Source: Gammaproteobacteria bacterium
Lineage (GTDB): Bacteria; Pseudomonadota; Gammaproteobacteria; SZUA-229
Length of the DNA stretch: 37,103 bases
Direction of reading: 5' to 3'
Assembly: GCA_026195255.1 (NCBI GenBank)
Contig: JAPHSS010000038.1
Location: 1-37,103, forward strand
Below, piece by piece: positions 17,191 through 25,995 of the stretch. Positions within the stretch are counted from its first letter, which is position 1; the number at the start of each line of letters is the position of its first letter. Below the pieces are notes generated by a model. That model saw only the letters and a program-made list of their open reading frames with translations, was not told the DNA's origin and did no database searches. A program made the translations under genes and the position numbers.

Positions 17191-17967
17191 TTACTTTAAT
17201 GCGGAAAATAGTCGTAAATAGTTGTCTTTACTTAACTCAGCTATATTTTCCAGCTTATTGCCTCTTACCTCAGCCAGACACTCCGCTACATGCCCTACCC
17301 AACCCGGATGATTCTGCTTACCACGATGTGGTACGGGTGCCAGATAAGGTGAATCAGTTTCAATTAAAAAACGCTCGTCAGGTACTTTTCGAGCGACTTC
17401 TCGAAGGGTTTGCGCATTACGAAAGGTCACAATGCCAGAAAATGAAATATACATACCCATATCCAGTGCCTGTTTCGCCATATCCCAGCTTTCAGTAAAG
17501 CAATGCAACACGCCTCCACAGGACTCAACCCTGCCTTCTTTTAGCAGCTTAAGTGTATCTTCCTGTGCATCACGGGTATGAATAATAACCGGTTTATTCA
17601 GCTCATTTGCAGCTTCTAAATGCACCTTGAAACTCGATATCTGTTGTTCTCTTGTGTCTTTGGAGTAAAAGTAATCCAGCCCGGTTTCGCCTATCGCGAC
17701 AACTTTCGGGTCTGCACCCAGTTCAACAAGCTGCTGCAGTTTTACCGTATCATCTTTTGTATCACAGGGATGAACACCGACTGAAATATCAATATTATCT
17801 ATATCCTGTACCAGTGATTTCATAGCCGGATATTCTTCCAGACTAATTGATACGCATAGCAGGCGCTCAACCTGAGCTCGATGGATAGTATCCAGAAGTT
17901 CAGAAAAATTATTATCGAAGTCTTTTAGATCGATACGATCAAGATGGCAATGAGAGTCTATAAACAT
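17191..17967 (-). CDS. TatD-family metal-dependent hydrolase (YcfH-like)
   Basis: A 258-residue TIM-barrel metallohydrolase. Metal-binding motifs are SHCHLD near the N-terminus, GETGLD in the middle, PVIIHTRDA, VLHCFTES and IETDSPYLAP, in family order. TatD/YcfH proteins act as 3'-5' DNA exonucleases or D-aminoacyl/nucleic-acid hydrolases; placement next to holB and pilZ is the usual context of the YcfH branch. Length matches (about 260). It is separated from pilZ by a heptad inverted repeat. Confidence 0.92.
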   Translation of the reverse strand: MFIDSHCHLDRIDLKDFDNNFSELLDTIHRAQVERLLCVSISLEEYPAMKSLVQDIDNIDISVGVHPCDTKDDTVKLQQLVELGADPKVVAIGETGLDYFYSKDTREQQISSFKVHLEAANELNKPVIIHTRDAQEDTLKLLKEGRVESCGGVLHCFTESWDMAKQALDMGMYISFSGIVTFRNAQTLREVARKVPDERFLIETDSPYLAPVPHRGKQNHPGWVGHVAECLAEVRGNKLENIAELSKDNYLRLFSALK

Positions 17968-17974
17968 GAGAACA

Positions 17975-18068
17975 AGTCTTAAGTCTTAAGTCGTAAGTCA
18001 GAAGTCTTAAGTCAAAAAATAAGCGCCTACGGCGCACCGCTTTGACTTCTGACTTAAGACTTATGACT
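17975..18068. repeat. Seven-base tandem repeat folding as an inverted repeat
   Basis: Six heptads of AGTCTTA type (17975-18016) are followed by a spacer holding the hairpin GCGCCTACGGCGC (18023-18035), then four inverted heptads of TAAGACT type (18041-18068). Variants are matched between arms, so the long stem is well paired. It sits between pilZ and tatD, where it may end or process the transcript. Confidence 0.88.
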
Positions 18069-18072
18069 ATCG

Positions 18073-18426
18073 TTACATAGTGTGTGTAGTGCGATCTGAC
18101 TTCAGGGCGCCGGCTAGATAAGTTTCTATTTTAGTACGTGTTTGACCATTATCCTGCGGGCCAAATTGTACACCAATACCGGTAGATTTGTTTCCCTGGG
18201 CACCTGCAGGTGTAATCCATACTATTTTACCTGCTACAGGCAGTCGTTCTTTATCATCCATGAGAGTCAGCAACATAAACACCTCTTCCCCCAGACCATA
18301 AGATTTATTGGTAGGGATAAAAAGCCCCCCGTTAGATACGAAAGGCATATAAGCTGCGTAAAGTGCCGCTTTATCTTTAATTGTTAATGAAAGTATACCC
18401 TGTCTTGGAGCGCCACCTGCTGCCAT
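18073..18426 (-). CDS. pilZ: PilZ-domain protein, type IV pilus type
   Basis: A 117-residue single PilZ domain. The family strand SNGGLFIPTNKSYGLGEEV is clear, but the c-di-GMP-binding RxxxR and [DN]xSxxG residues are not complete, as in the pilus-associated PilZ that lacks nucleotide binding. In type IV pilus systems PilZ works with PilB and FimX. It begins 3 bases after the holB stop, the usual holB-pilZ order in gammaproteobacteria. No other pilus gene is in the window, so a working pilus is not shown here. Confidence 0.88.
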   Translation of the reverse strand: MAAGGAPRQGILSLTIKDKAALYAAYMPFVSNGGLFIPTNKSYGLGEEVFMLLTLMDDKERLPVAGKIVWITPAGAQGNKSTGIGVQFGPQDNGQTRTKIETYLAGALKSDRTTHTM

Positions 18427-18429
18427 ATT

Positions 18430-19401
18430 TTAAGCCCGTTTTAATGTTTTGTACCATGATAATAGCAAATCTTCCCACAACAGTTGTGTATTCAGTGGAA
18501 TTGATTGCAATTGTTTGTTTTTAGTCAGCTGATCAAGGTAATCATAAAGCCCGCTTAAACTAGAGCGTGACACTAACTGTTTTAATTCTGCTTGCTGTGC
18601 CACATGTACCAACTGTGCCGAGTCGCCACATTGATGCAGTTTAATCAAATCCTCTATCCAGTCAAATAACCAGTTAAGCATATAACTTAAAGGCAGTTTA
18701 TGTAACTGCTCAGCGAGATCTATTAATGGCTGGTTTTGCGCCACTTTAAGTAGCGATGAGACGAGTAACTTATGATGTTCCAGTAAATCATCCTGCTGTA
18801 AATTAAGCGCTAATAGAGGCGCACCATGGGCTAACTGAAGTAATGCCTGTGCCTGCTGTATGTTCTGGCTTTCTAACCAGCTCAGAGACTGCTGTGCATC
18901 CGGGATGTTAAACGTTATAACCTGACAACGTGAACGAACCGTAACAGGTAATTTCTGGGGATTAGAGCTCACCAGTATTAAAATCGTTTCATTCGAGGGT
19001 TCTTCTAATGTTTTAAGCAAACTATTTGATGCATTAATATTCATATCATGGGCATCAACAATAATCGCAACCTGATAACCGCCGAACTGGCTAGTTAAAC
19101 TAAGTTTGCTAGACAACTGACGAACATCATCCACCTTAATGGCTTTGCCCCGCTCTTCTGCCTGTAAAATAAATAAATCAGGATGGGTCTCGGCAGTCAT
19201 TAACTTACATGCGGCACATTCACCACAGGCATTACCCGCATCATCAGGTGATGAACACAAAAGGCTTCTTGCCAGATGATTAGCGAAATCCAGTTTACCC
19301 AGGCCCTCTGCACCAAGCATTAACAGTGCATGGGGCAACCTGGACGCACGCTTTTGTTGCTGCACCTTTAACCATTGAGCTTGCTGCCAGGGATAGATCA
19401 T
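18430..19401 (-). CDS. holB: DNA polymerase III delta' subunit
   Basis: A 323-residue clamp-loader subunit. It has a P-loop-like GAEGLGKLDFA, a zinc-binding module CGECAACKLMTAETHPD, the DAHDMNINASNSLLKTLEEP switch region and SRCQVITF, all in the order of HolB. The frame is open to 19449, but delta' proteins normally begin just before YPWQ, so the ATG at 19401 (MIYPWQQAQW) is chosen. C-terminal helices complete the collar domain. It is normally next to tmk; here an antisense DsrC-like gene and repeats lie between them. Followed directly by pilZ. Confidence 0.92.
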   Translation of the reverse strand: MIYPWQQAQWLKVQQQKRASRLPHALLMLGAEGLGKLDFANHLARSLLCSSPDDAGNACGECAACKLMTAETHPDLFILQAEERGKAIKVDDVRQLSSKLSLTSQFGGYQVAIIVDAHDMNINASNSLLKTLEEPSNETILILVSSNPQKLPVTVRSRCQVITFNIPDAQQSLSWLESQNIQQAQALLQLAHGAPLLALNLQQDDLLEHHKLLVSSLLKVAQNQPLIDLAEQLHKLPLSYMLNWLFDWIEDLIKLHQCGDSAQLVHVAQQAELKQLVSRSSLSGLYDYLDQLTKNKQLQSIPLNTQLLWEDLLLSWYKTLKRA

Positions 19402-19687
19402 AAATAAACACACATAATTAATAGGGTTTGAATTATAGGCAGACCTCATGACAAACCATAATTCAGCATAAAATATTACTATTTACATCAACAAATCACC
19501 ATGTAATTTATCATTTAAATTTTCATAAGTTATAGAATTTAAATGACTTATCCCGTTAATCTGATTTTTTTTATAGGCCTATAAAAAATACTTAAGCTGA
19601 CTATAATTAAAGTGCGGTTTAAAAATGACGTATCAACCTCCCCGTATCTGTCTCAAAGACACATATAACCTACAGGAGATCTAAATT

Positions 19688-20029
19688 ATGATGTTAAGTG
19701 TAGCCGGCCGAAATATTGAAACCAATGAACAGGGGTTCATAGCAAACCTTAGTGAATGGAATGAAGAGTTTACCGAAGTGGTAGCAAAAAATGATGGCGT
19801 AGATTTATATAACGATCATTGGGAGCTGATTCTTTATTTCAGAGATTATTTTGATGAAAACCAGGTAAGCCCAACTATGCACAAGGTAGTTCGTGAACTG
19901 GGCTCAAAAAACAAACATTTCCATAATCAGAAAGAATATGAAAAACATATTTATAAGCTGTTTCCAACCGGTCCAGCACATGAGGTATGCAAACTTGCTG
20001 GCTTGCCTATGCCTCAACCTGATGATTGA
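19688..20029 (+). CDS. DsrC/TusE-family protein lacking the penultimate cysteine
   Basis: A 113-residue DsrC-fold protein (family core: GFIANLSEWNEEFTEVVAK, DHWELILYFRDYF, PTMHKVVRELG, LFPTGPAHEVCKLAGLP). DsrC proper has two redox cysteines ten residues apart near the C-terminus: CysB and the penultimate CysA. Here CysB is Cys101, but the residue at CysA's place is Asp112, and there is no other cysteine. TusE keeps CysA, so this is neither canonical DsrC nor TusE; it resembles the regulatory DsrC-like branch (RspA-type, as I recall it). AGGAG lies nine bases before the ATG. It is opposite in strand to its neighbours and ends in a strong terminator. Confidence 0.88.
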   Translation: MMLSVAGRNIETNEQGFIANLSEWNEEFTEVVAKNDGVDLYNDHWELILYFRDYFDENQVSPTMHKVVRELGSKNKHFHNQKEYEKHIYKLFPTGPAHEVCKLAGLPMPQPDD

Positions 20030-20053
20030 TAAAGTAGTATTGTTATAGTTAAT

Positions 20054-20083
20054 AAAAAAGCACCCAGGACGGGTGCTTTTTTA
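20054..20083 (+). terminator. Rho-independent terminator of the DsrC-like gene
   Basis: Arms AAAAAGCACCC and GGGTGCTTTTTT with a 5-base loop lie 24 bases past the stop codon, with a T tract. Confidence 0.9.
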
Positions 20084-20088
20084 TTATC

Positions 20089-20385
20089 TCGTTCCCATGC
20101 TCCTGCGTGGGAATGCATAGCTCACCAGGTAACACACACCGCAACCCTCGTCACTCCTATCACCAGTACCTAACACCATGAAGAATTGACTTCATCGATG
20201 AAAATAAAAATACATATGTACTGCGACACTGGTCGACGTAGCTCAGCAACTTCATATTTATCAAATGAACGGGGGTTCACTAGTTGTATTCCAAAGGATA
20301 GAATAAATTCTGTACCTGAAAACGTGCGGAGTGTGGACTAGTACATCGAAACCTATGCATTCCCACGCGGGAGCATGGGAACGAG
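20089..20385. repeat. Segment bounded by two inverted copies of the palindromic repeat
   Basis: A copy of the 7101-7132 element at 20089-20120 (reverse) and one at 20353-20385 (forward) bracket 232 bases of non-coding DNA. The arms match each other well, so the whole could fold into a large hairpin or be a small non-autonomous element. No reading frame or other feature is recognised in the interior. Confidence 0.7.
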
Positions 20386-20434
20386 TTAAGAGGACTGGAT
20401 TACTACACCGAACATCTTCTAGTGGGTTGGCTTA

Positions 20435-20498
20435 AGGGGACAGAGCGCCCCATATCCATTGAAAGTGGGCGGCGGTCTTTCCCCGATGGAGATGTGCC
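20435..20498 (+). repeat. GGGGACAGAGCGCC repeat, copy D
   Basis: Contains AGGGGACAGAGCGCC and GGCGGTCTTTCCCCGA then GGAGATGTGCC; the same blocks in reverse orientation form copy A at 7728-7779. The middle 20 or so bases differ between the copies. Confidence 0.8.
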
Positions 20499-20532
20499 TT
20501 AGCGGGGTAGCAAGATTCCACAGTAAACATTA

Positions 20533-20556
20533 GCGTTTATTTGCGTTCATTCGCGG
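20533..20556 (-). repeat. GCGTTTATTTGCG repeat near tmk
   Basis: A 24-base sequence identical, in reverse orientation, to 33954-33977, and similar to arms of the 24464-24617 and 28256-28370 elements. Belongs to the common 'cgcaaatgaacgcaaat' intergenic repeat type. Confidence 0.85.
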
Positions 20557-20591
20557 TTTCCCCTGCTTTTGACTTTTCTATACATAAAAAA

Positions 20592-21215
20592 TTAATTAAT
20601 AACTGAATTAATTAATACACTAATCTGTTTTTCTACCGACAACAAATCTCCAGAAGCATCTATAACCTTAATTCTATCAGGTTCCGCTTTGGCTCTTGAT
20701 AAGTATGCATCCCTTACCCTGTTAAAGAATCCATCCATCTCCTGCTCAAAACGATCAGGTGTACTGCGTTTTCCGGCTCTTGCTCTGCCTACCGAAATGG
20801 GTGCATCTAATAATAACGTTAAGTCAGGGCGTAAATCACCTAACACCCAGTTTTCAAGCCCTTCAATACGTTTAACATCTAACTGTCGACCACCGCCCTG
20901 GTAAGCATACGTGGCATCCGTAAATCGATCACATAATACCCACTGAGCTTTTTCTAATGCGGGTTTGATTACCTGTGCAACATGCTCCGCTCGCGCTGCA
21001 AACATTAACATTAACTCCGTATCATCTGACATGCCTTTAAAATCTTCACCGAGTAACATTTCACGTAATGCTTCTCCCATTGGAGTGCCACCGGGTTCAC
21101 GGGTTTCTATAAAGTCGATATTTTTCTCTTTTAATATAGATTTTATAAACTCCATGTTTGAAGTTTTACCAACACCTTCTGTGCCTTCCAGTGTAATAAA
21201 TAAAGGTTTGCGCAT
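20592..21215 (-). CDS. tmk: Thymidylate kinase
   Basis: A 207-residue kinase converting dTMP to dTDP. The P-loop is GTEGVGKT at about 10-17; substrate motifs are ETREPGGTPMGEA, LMLMFAARAEH, DRFTDATYAYQGGGR and LLLDAP; the lid region carries GRARAGKRS. Length fits (about 210). Its ATG overlaps the mltG stop codon as TAATG, so the two are translationally coupled. The downstream neighbour is not holB as in many relatives, because the DsrC-like gene and repeats intervene. Confidence 0.96.
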   Translation of the reverse strand: MRKPLFITLEGTEGVGKTSNMEFIKSILKEKNIDFIETREPGGTPMGEALREMLLGEDFKGMSDDTELMLMFAARAEHVAQVIKPALEKAQWVLCDRFTDATYAYQGGGRQLDVKRIEGLENWVLGDLRPDLTLLLDAPISVGRARAGKRSTPDRFEQEMDGFFNRVRDAYLSRAKAEPDRIKVIDASGDLLSVEKQISVLINSVIN

Positions 21216-22219
21216 TATCTTGCTTTCTTTATATGTTTGCGTTGATGAACATCGACAGCATGTTCATGGTCTTTTAATGTGGTGGAAAATATATGTCGCC
21301 CGGATTTATCTGACATAGCTACAAAATAAATATACTCAGTTGTATCCGGTTGACTGACCGCATCTAAAGCACCCTGACCTGGCATTGCAATCGGTGTTGG
21401 CGGTAAACCTTTTCGTGTATAAGTATTATAAGGCGTATCTGTGCGTAAGTGCTTAAAACGAATATTACCTTTGTATTTATCACCTATGCCATAAATAACC
21501 GTTGGATCGGTTTGCAAACGCATACCTTTACGTAAGCGGTTTACAAAAACACCGGCTATTTGTGTGCGCTCTTCGGCGATAGCACTTTCTTTCTCTACTA
21601 TGGATGCCAGTATTAAAGCTTCATAAGCTGTTTTTAAAGGCAAGTTTTCATCTCTTTGTTGCCAGGCAACATCGAGTCGTTTCTGCATTTCCTGATAGGC
21701 TTTTTTTAATAAATCAATATCACTCAACCCTTTAGGGAAGCGATAAGTATCTGGGAAAAAACGTCCTTCAGGATGTTCACCAGCACGACCAATTTTTTGC
21801 ATGATTTGATCATCTGTTAACTCAAGCAGGTGATGACTCAAATTCTCATCGTTATTAACCAGTTCCATCATCTGTTTAAAAGTAAGACCTTCTACCAGCG
21901 TTAAACTATATAAACGCACTTTGCCTTTTTGCATTAAGGTAAAGAGTTGCAGGGTATTTAATTCTGGACTAATTTGATACTCGCCTGCTTTTAATTTTCT
22001 GGCACTGCCGGTTAGCCGCGCCCAGATAGAAAAATACAGCCGGTTAGAAATGATATTTTGATTTTCAAGGTCACGTGCCAGTGCAGACACACTGGTACCC
22101 GGTTTAAAGTTATAGGTTTCCTCTGATTCAACCCCTAATGGTTTATCCAGAAAAAAATAAAAGTCGATTGCTAAAGCGCTTGAGGCGATTAAAAGCAAAC
22201 CTAATATTTTTTTTATCAT
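21215..22219 (-). CDS. mltG: Endolytic murein transglycosylase
   Basis: A 334-residue inner membrane enzyme that cleaves nascent glycan strands and so sets their length. One N-terminal helix (about 4-22) anchors it; a LysM-like/YceG region follows (GTSVSALARDLENQNII, LTLVEGLTFKQMMEL). The catalytic region is LILASIVEKESAIAEE (glutamates in 209-211), with FVNRLRKGMRLQTDPTVIYG and NTYTRKGLPPTPIAMPG. The order pabC-mltG-tmk is the usual gammaproteobacterial one. It is coupled to tmk by a TAATG junction. Confidence 0.95.
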   Translation of the reverse strand: MIKKILGLLLIASSALAIDFYFFLDKPLGVESEETYNFKPGTSVSALARDLENQNIISNRLYFSIWARLTGSARKLKAGEYQISPELNTLQLFTLMQKGKVRLYSLTLVEGLTFKQMMELVNNDENLSHHLLELTDDQIMQKIGRAGEHPEGRFFPDTYRFPKGLSDIDLLKKAYQEMQKRLDVAWQQRDENLPLKTAYEALILASIVEKESAIAEERTQIAGVFVNRLRKGMRLQTDPTVIYGIGDKYKGNIRFKHLRTDTPYNTYTRKGLPPTPIAMPGQGALDAVSQPDTTEYIYFVAMSDKSGRHIFSTTLKDHEHAVDVHQRKHIKKAR

Positions 22220-22266
22220 TGTTTTTTAATACTCAAATAGTCGCATGTAAAATACAGCTTGAATTA

Positions 22267-23094
22267 TCAAACAGATATAACCTGTAATAATTTCTGTTTA
22301 ATATCATCAATAAGTTTACTCTGCTGAAATTCCACGCTATTTTCACCATCAATTATTTTCTTAACAGGCCAGATACCAATTAAACTATTGCTTATAAAAA
22401 CAGCATCCATCGACAAAAAATTAGCTTTACTAATATCCACAATATTAACCGGAATATTAAGTTTCTCTGCTATATTAATAACCTGTTGACGCATGATACC
22501 CGTTATGCCGCATTGTTCTAATAGAGGGCTATATAACTCGTCGCCTAATACACAAAACACATTACTCATTGTGCCTTCAATAATATGCCCCTGATTATCA
22601 AGCATAAAACCTTCAGAAATAGCACTATCATTCCACTCATTTCTAGCCAGAACATTATCAAGTCTATTTAAATGTTTCATACCTGCCAGTGCAATATTCA
22701 TCGACACAGGTGTTTTACAAATTGTCGCAATTATGCCCGTTTGATTTTCTTCAGCATATGACGGTAAATCAAATGATGCTGTGACGCGAGTAACATTACT
22801 CTGTTCATCATATAAATAACCTCGTGTTGAGTTACCGCGACTCAGACTAAGCTTGATTACAGAGTCATTGACTAAATCGAGCTTTTTTATATCTTCAAGC
22901 CAGAGCGCCTCATCAACTTTCTTAAGTGATAATCGATCACAGCTATTGTTTAAGCGCTGTATATGCTCGTTCCAGAGTTGTAGCTGGTTATTTTTATAGG
23001 TAATGGTTTCGAATAAACCGTCACCATACTGAAACCCCCTGTCGCTGACAGATATTTTACTTTCTTCATTTCCATTTATAATTATTTTACTCAT
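22267..23094 (-). CDS. pabC: Aminodeoxychorismate lyase
   Basis: A 275-residue PLP enzyme of fold type IV that converts 4-amino-4-deoxychorismate to p-aminobenzoate and pyruvate for folate synthesis. The catalytic lysine is Lys140 in ALAGMKHLNRLDNV; SDRGFQYGDGLFETI at the start and GHIIEGTMSNVFC and CGITGIMRQQV near the middle bind the cofactor. Its ATG overlaps the pabB stop (ATGA), so pabB and pabC are probably coupled. The downstream mltG starts 47 bases later. Confidence 0.95.
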   Translation of the reverse strand: MSKIIINGNEESKISVSDRGFQYGDGLFETITYKNNQLQLWNEHIQRLNNSCDRLSLKKVDEALWLEDIKKLDLVNDSVIKLSLSRGNSTRGYLYDEQSNVTRVTASFDLPSYAEENQTGIIATICKTPVSMNIALAGMKHLNRLDNVLARNEWNDSAISEGFMLDNQGHIIEGTMSNVFCVLGDELYSPLLEQCGITGIMRQQVINIAEKLNIPVNIVDISKANFLSMDAVFISNSLIGIWPVKKIIDGENSVEFQQSKLIDDIKQKLLQVISV

Positions 23095-24446
23095 TGATTC
23101 CCTTCCTCTAATGCGTGGATTAAACCCTTTGCTTTGGCCCGTGTTTCGTTTAACTCATTATTTGAGTCTGAATCTACAACTATGCCACCACCGGCACGAA
23201 ATTGCAGCTTATTACCGTTTCTAGTGATCGTACGAATGAGTATATTTAAATCCATACTACCATCATTATTTAAATATCCCAGTGAACCAGTATAAGCGCC
23301 GCGCCCTACCTGCTCAAGTTCTGCGAGTATTTCCATACAGCGAACTTTCGGACAGCCCGTTATTGTGCCACCGGGAAATACCGCTGAAATTAACTGTCCC
23401 GGTGTAATATCATCACGCAATTTACCCCTCACATTCGATACAATATGGTGAACATGCTGATAAGTTTCAAGCACCATAAACTCGTTAACCTCAATACTAC
23501 CTGGCACACAAACTCTGCCCATATCATTTCGTTCGAGATCAATAAGCATAATATGCTCAGCACGCTCTTTCGGGTGAGCTAATAGTTCACTCGATAAACA
23601 CCTGTCTTCAACATTATCAAGCGCTCGCGGCCGTGTGCCGGCAATAGGCCGGGTTTGCAGGTAACCATTCTTAAGTTGAACCAGTCTTTCTGGTGACGAA
23701 CTAATAATAGCCTTGTCACCCAAGGTAACTAAAGCATTAAAAGGACCCGGGTTAGATTTAATTAATTGCTGGTAAATACTGGCGTGACTAACTTTCGATG
23801 AAGCTGAGGTGTTTAACTGTGTTTTCCAGCAACGTGATAAATTAACCTGAAACACATCACCATCTACTATATATTGATGTAGCTGATCTAATTGACTTAA
23901 ATAATGTAACTCATCATCTTCAATCATTTTTTCAATTTGAAAAGAATTAAACTTTTTTTCAACTGAGGCTTTGTTTAATAAATCATTTTTAATCTGTTCT
24001 GCACATGACTTATATTCAGGCTCACAAACGATATATGCCTGTTGTGTATGTGAATCAATAATAATAGCCGCAGGAAAACGTGTAGCAAAAGCCACAGGTA
24101 AGCCGTCTTCTGCCGCTGGTAAGTTTAAACCCGTTTCAATTTCCTGTGCCAGCTCGTAACCTAAATATAAAAACCAGCCACCTTTAAAGGGTAAATCGAT
24201 TTTATCATCAGGTTCTATTTGACCTGCCTGCCACGCTTGATCTAACTGCTGTAAAAAATCACCGTTATGACTTTGTATGGTTTGCTGTGGACAGGCAAAT
24301 AAAATATCATAACGAGCCAGCTTAGACTTATCTTCGCTTGATGCATTACTGCTTAATAAATGAGGGTAACGTTCAGGATTACTGGCATGAATCGCGAGTA
24401 AATTGGGGATACTTTCCAGAGTATGAATGATTAATGAATTGGTCAT
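23091..24446 (-). CDS. pabB: Aminodeoxychorismate synthase component I
   Basis: A 451-residue chorismate-binding enzyme that, with a PabA glutaminase, makes 4-amino-4-deoxychorismate from chorismate. The C-terminal two thirds show the family core: GDVFQVNLSRCW, NPGPFNALV, IISSSPERLV, TRPIAGTRPRA, EHIMLIDLERNDMGR, FPGGTITGCPKVR and GSLGYLNNDGSMDLNILIR. A TTG two codons upstream is in frame, but the ATG at 24446 is preferred. Presence of the PIAGT motif fits PabB rather than TrpE. PabA is not in the window. Confidence 0.95.
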   Translation of the reverse strand: MTNSLIIHTLESIPNLLAIHASNPERYPHLLSSNASSEDKSKLARYDILFACPQQTIQSHNGDFLQQLDQAWQAGQIEPDDKIDLPFKGGWFLYLGYELAQEIETGLNLPAAEDGLPVAFATRFPAAIIIDSHTQQAYIVCEPEYKSCAEQIKNDLLNKASVEKKFNSFQIEKMIEDDELHYLSQLDQLHQYIVDGDVFQVNLSRCWKTQLNTSASSKVSHASIYQQLIKSNPGPFNALVTLGDKAIISSSPERLVQLKNGYLQTRPIAGTRPRALDNVEDRCLSSELLAHPKERAEHIMLIDLERNDMGRVCVPGSIEVNEFMVLETYQHVHHIVSNVRGKLRDDITPGQLISAVFPGGTITGCPKVRCMEILAELEQVGRGAYTGSLGYLNNDGSMDLNILIRTITRNGNKLQFRAGGGIVVDSDSNNELNETRAKAKGLIHALEEGNQ

Positions 24447-24463
24447 AATCAAGCTTTAGTTTA

Positions 24464-24617
24464 AAAGAAAAAGAAAACGCGAAAAACGCAAATAACCGCT
24501 AATGAACGCGAATAAAATTAAAAGCATTAATCATGTGTAATGTGCCGCAGGCACATAAACCAGAATATTTGCGTTCATTAGCGGTTATTTGCGTCCATTG
24601 GCGTTTTCTTTTTCTTT
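24464..24617. repeat. Inverted repeat between fabF and pabB with hairpin core
   Basis: Outer arms AAAGAAAAAGAAAACGC (24464-24480) and GCGTTTTCTTTTTCTTT (24601-24617) are perfect; inner arms pair around 24485-24510 and 24571-24594 (GCGTTCATTAGCGGTTATTT). The centre holds the hairpin GTGCCGCAGGCAC at 24542-24554. The same outer arms occur at 28256-28370. Confidence 0.9.
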
Positions 24618-24625
24618 AATAAGCT

Positions 24626-25864
24626 TTAAATCTTTTTAAACAATACAGTTCCGTTTGTACCGCCAAAACCAAACGAATTGGACAGCACGACATCCATTTT
24701 CATATCACGGGCTGTGTTAGGTACATAATCCAGATCACATTCCGGGTCCTGATTATCTAAATTAATTGTTGGTGTGGCAACCTGATCATGAAGGCTCATA
24801 ACACTAAATACCGCTTCAATGCCGCCAGCTGCACCCAGTAAGTGCCCCGTCATTGATTTAGTTGAGGTAATAGCTAAAGATTTCGCATGATCAGCAAAGG
24901 CGGCTTTCATGGCCATTGTCTCAGCAATATCACCAGCGGGTGTAGAGGTGCCGTGTGCATTAACAAACTGAACATCTTCTTTATTCAAACCCGCATCTTT
25001 AATTGCATTAACCATGCAACGTGCGGCGCCTTCACCACCTTCAGACGGGCTTGTCATATGATAAGCATCACCACTCATGCCAAAACCGGCCATTTCGCAG
25101 TATATTTTTGCACCACGTGCTTTTGCGTGTTCATACTCTTCTAATACAAGCACACCAGCTCCATCACCTAGAACAAAACCATCTCGGTCTTTATCCCATG
25201 GACGACTGGCAGCTTCAAAATTATCATTATTACGAGACAATGCCCGTGCAGCTGCAAAACCACCGATACCAAGTGGAGAAGAGGCTTTTTCAGCGCCTCC
25301 TGCAACCATTACATCAGCATCACCATAGGCAATCATACGTGCTGCCATACCGATACTATGAGTACCCGTGGTACAGGCCGTAACTAATGCGATATTTGGG
25401 CCTTTAATGCCGTATTTAATAGATAGATTTCCGGAAATCATATTGATTATAGAGCCGGGAATAAGAAACGGAGAAATTTTTCTCGGGCCACCCTTATCCA
25501 TTGCTTCTTTATTTTTCTCAATCAGGGGTAAACCACCAATACCAGAACCTACGGCGACACCGATACGCTCAGCATTTTCTTCGGTAATTTCAATACCTGA
25601 ATCTATTATTGCCTGATCGGAAGCGGCTATGCCGTAATGAATAAAACTATCCATTTTCTTCAGGTCTTTTTTGGGAATATACTCAGTCGCATCAAAGTCT
25701 TTAACTATACCGGCAAATTTTACTGCTTGATCAGTTGTATCAAAATCATTGATAAGCGCAATACCACTTTTGCCTGCCAGGATATTATCCCATGAAGACT
25801 TAAGATCATTGCCAACAGGTGAAACGATACCTAAACCGGTAACAACAACGCGACGTTTAGCCAA
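24626..25864 (-). CDS. fabF: 3-Oxoacyl-ACP synthase II (KASII)
   Basis: A 412-residue condensing enzyme that elongates acyl-ACP with malonyl-ACP. The Cys-His-His triad is Cys164 in [12 protein letters not shown], the His of [11 protein letters not shown] and the His of [12 protein letters not shown]; the C-terminus [14 protein letters not shown] is typical. The start is a TTG, unusual but well supported: GGAG lies 7 bases upstream and [10 protein letters not shown] is the family N-terminus. Separated from acpP by a terminator-like hairpin. Confidence 0.97.
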   Translation of the reverse strand: MAKRRVVVTGLGIVSPVGNDLKSSWDNILAGKSGIALINDFDTTDQAVKFAGIVKDFDATEYIPKKDLKKMDSFIHYGIAASDQAIIDSGIEITEENAERIGVAVGSGIGGLPLIEKNKEAMDKGGPRKISPFLIPGSIINMISGNLSIKYGIKGPNIALVTACTTGTHSIGMAARMIAYGDADVMVAGGAEKASSPLGIGGFAAARALSRNNDNFEAASRPWDKDRDGFVLGDGAGVLVLEEYEHAKARGAKIYCEMAGFGMSGDAYHMTSPSEGGEGAARCMVNAIKDAGLNKEDVQFVNAHGTSTPAGDIAETMAMKAAFADHAKSLAITSTKSMTGHLLGAAGGIEAVFSVMSLHDQVATPTINLDNQDPECDLDYVPNTARDMKMDVVLSNSFGFGGTNGTVLFKKI

Positions 25865-25951
25865 GAGTATTCTCCAGAATTTTTAATTTTCTGCTAAGCA
25901 GAAAAACTAAGGCTTAGAAAGCAGGCATATAAAACTGCTTTGCCAGAAACA

Positions 25952-25983
25952 AAAAAAGGGCAGGCACTACGCCCGCCCTTTTT
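25952..25983 (-). terminator. Terminator-like hairpin between acpP and fabF
   Basis: Arms AAAAAGGGCAGGC and GCCCGCCCTTTTT (one mismatch) lie 13 bases past the acpP stop and before fabF. It would lower fabF relative to acpP expression. Confidence 0.85.
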
Positions 25984-25995
25984 CAATGGATCAAA

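Noticed and set aside
25021-25383. 120-codon plus-strand frame opposite fabF, rich in His and Gln
   Set aside because: Antisense shadow of the conserved fabF reading frame; composition is a codon artefact.
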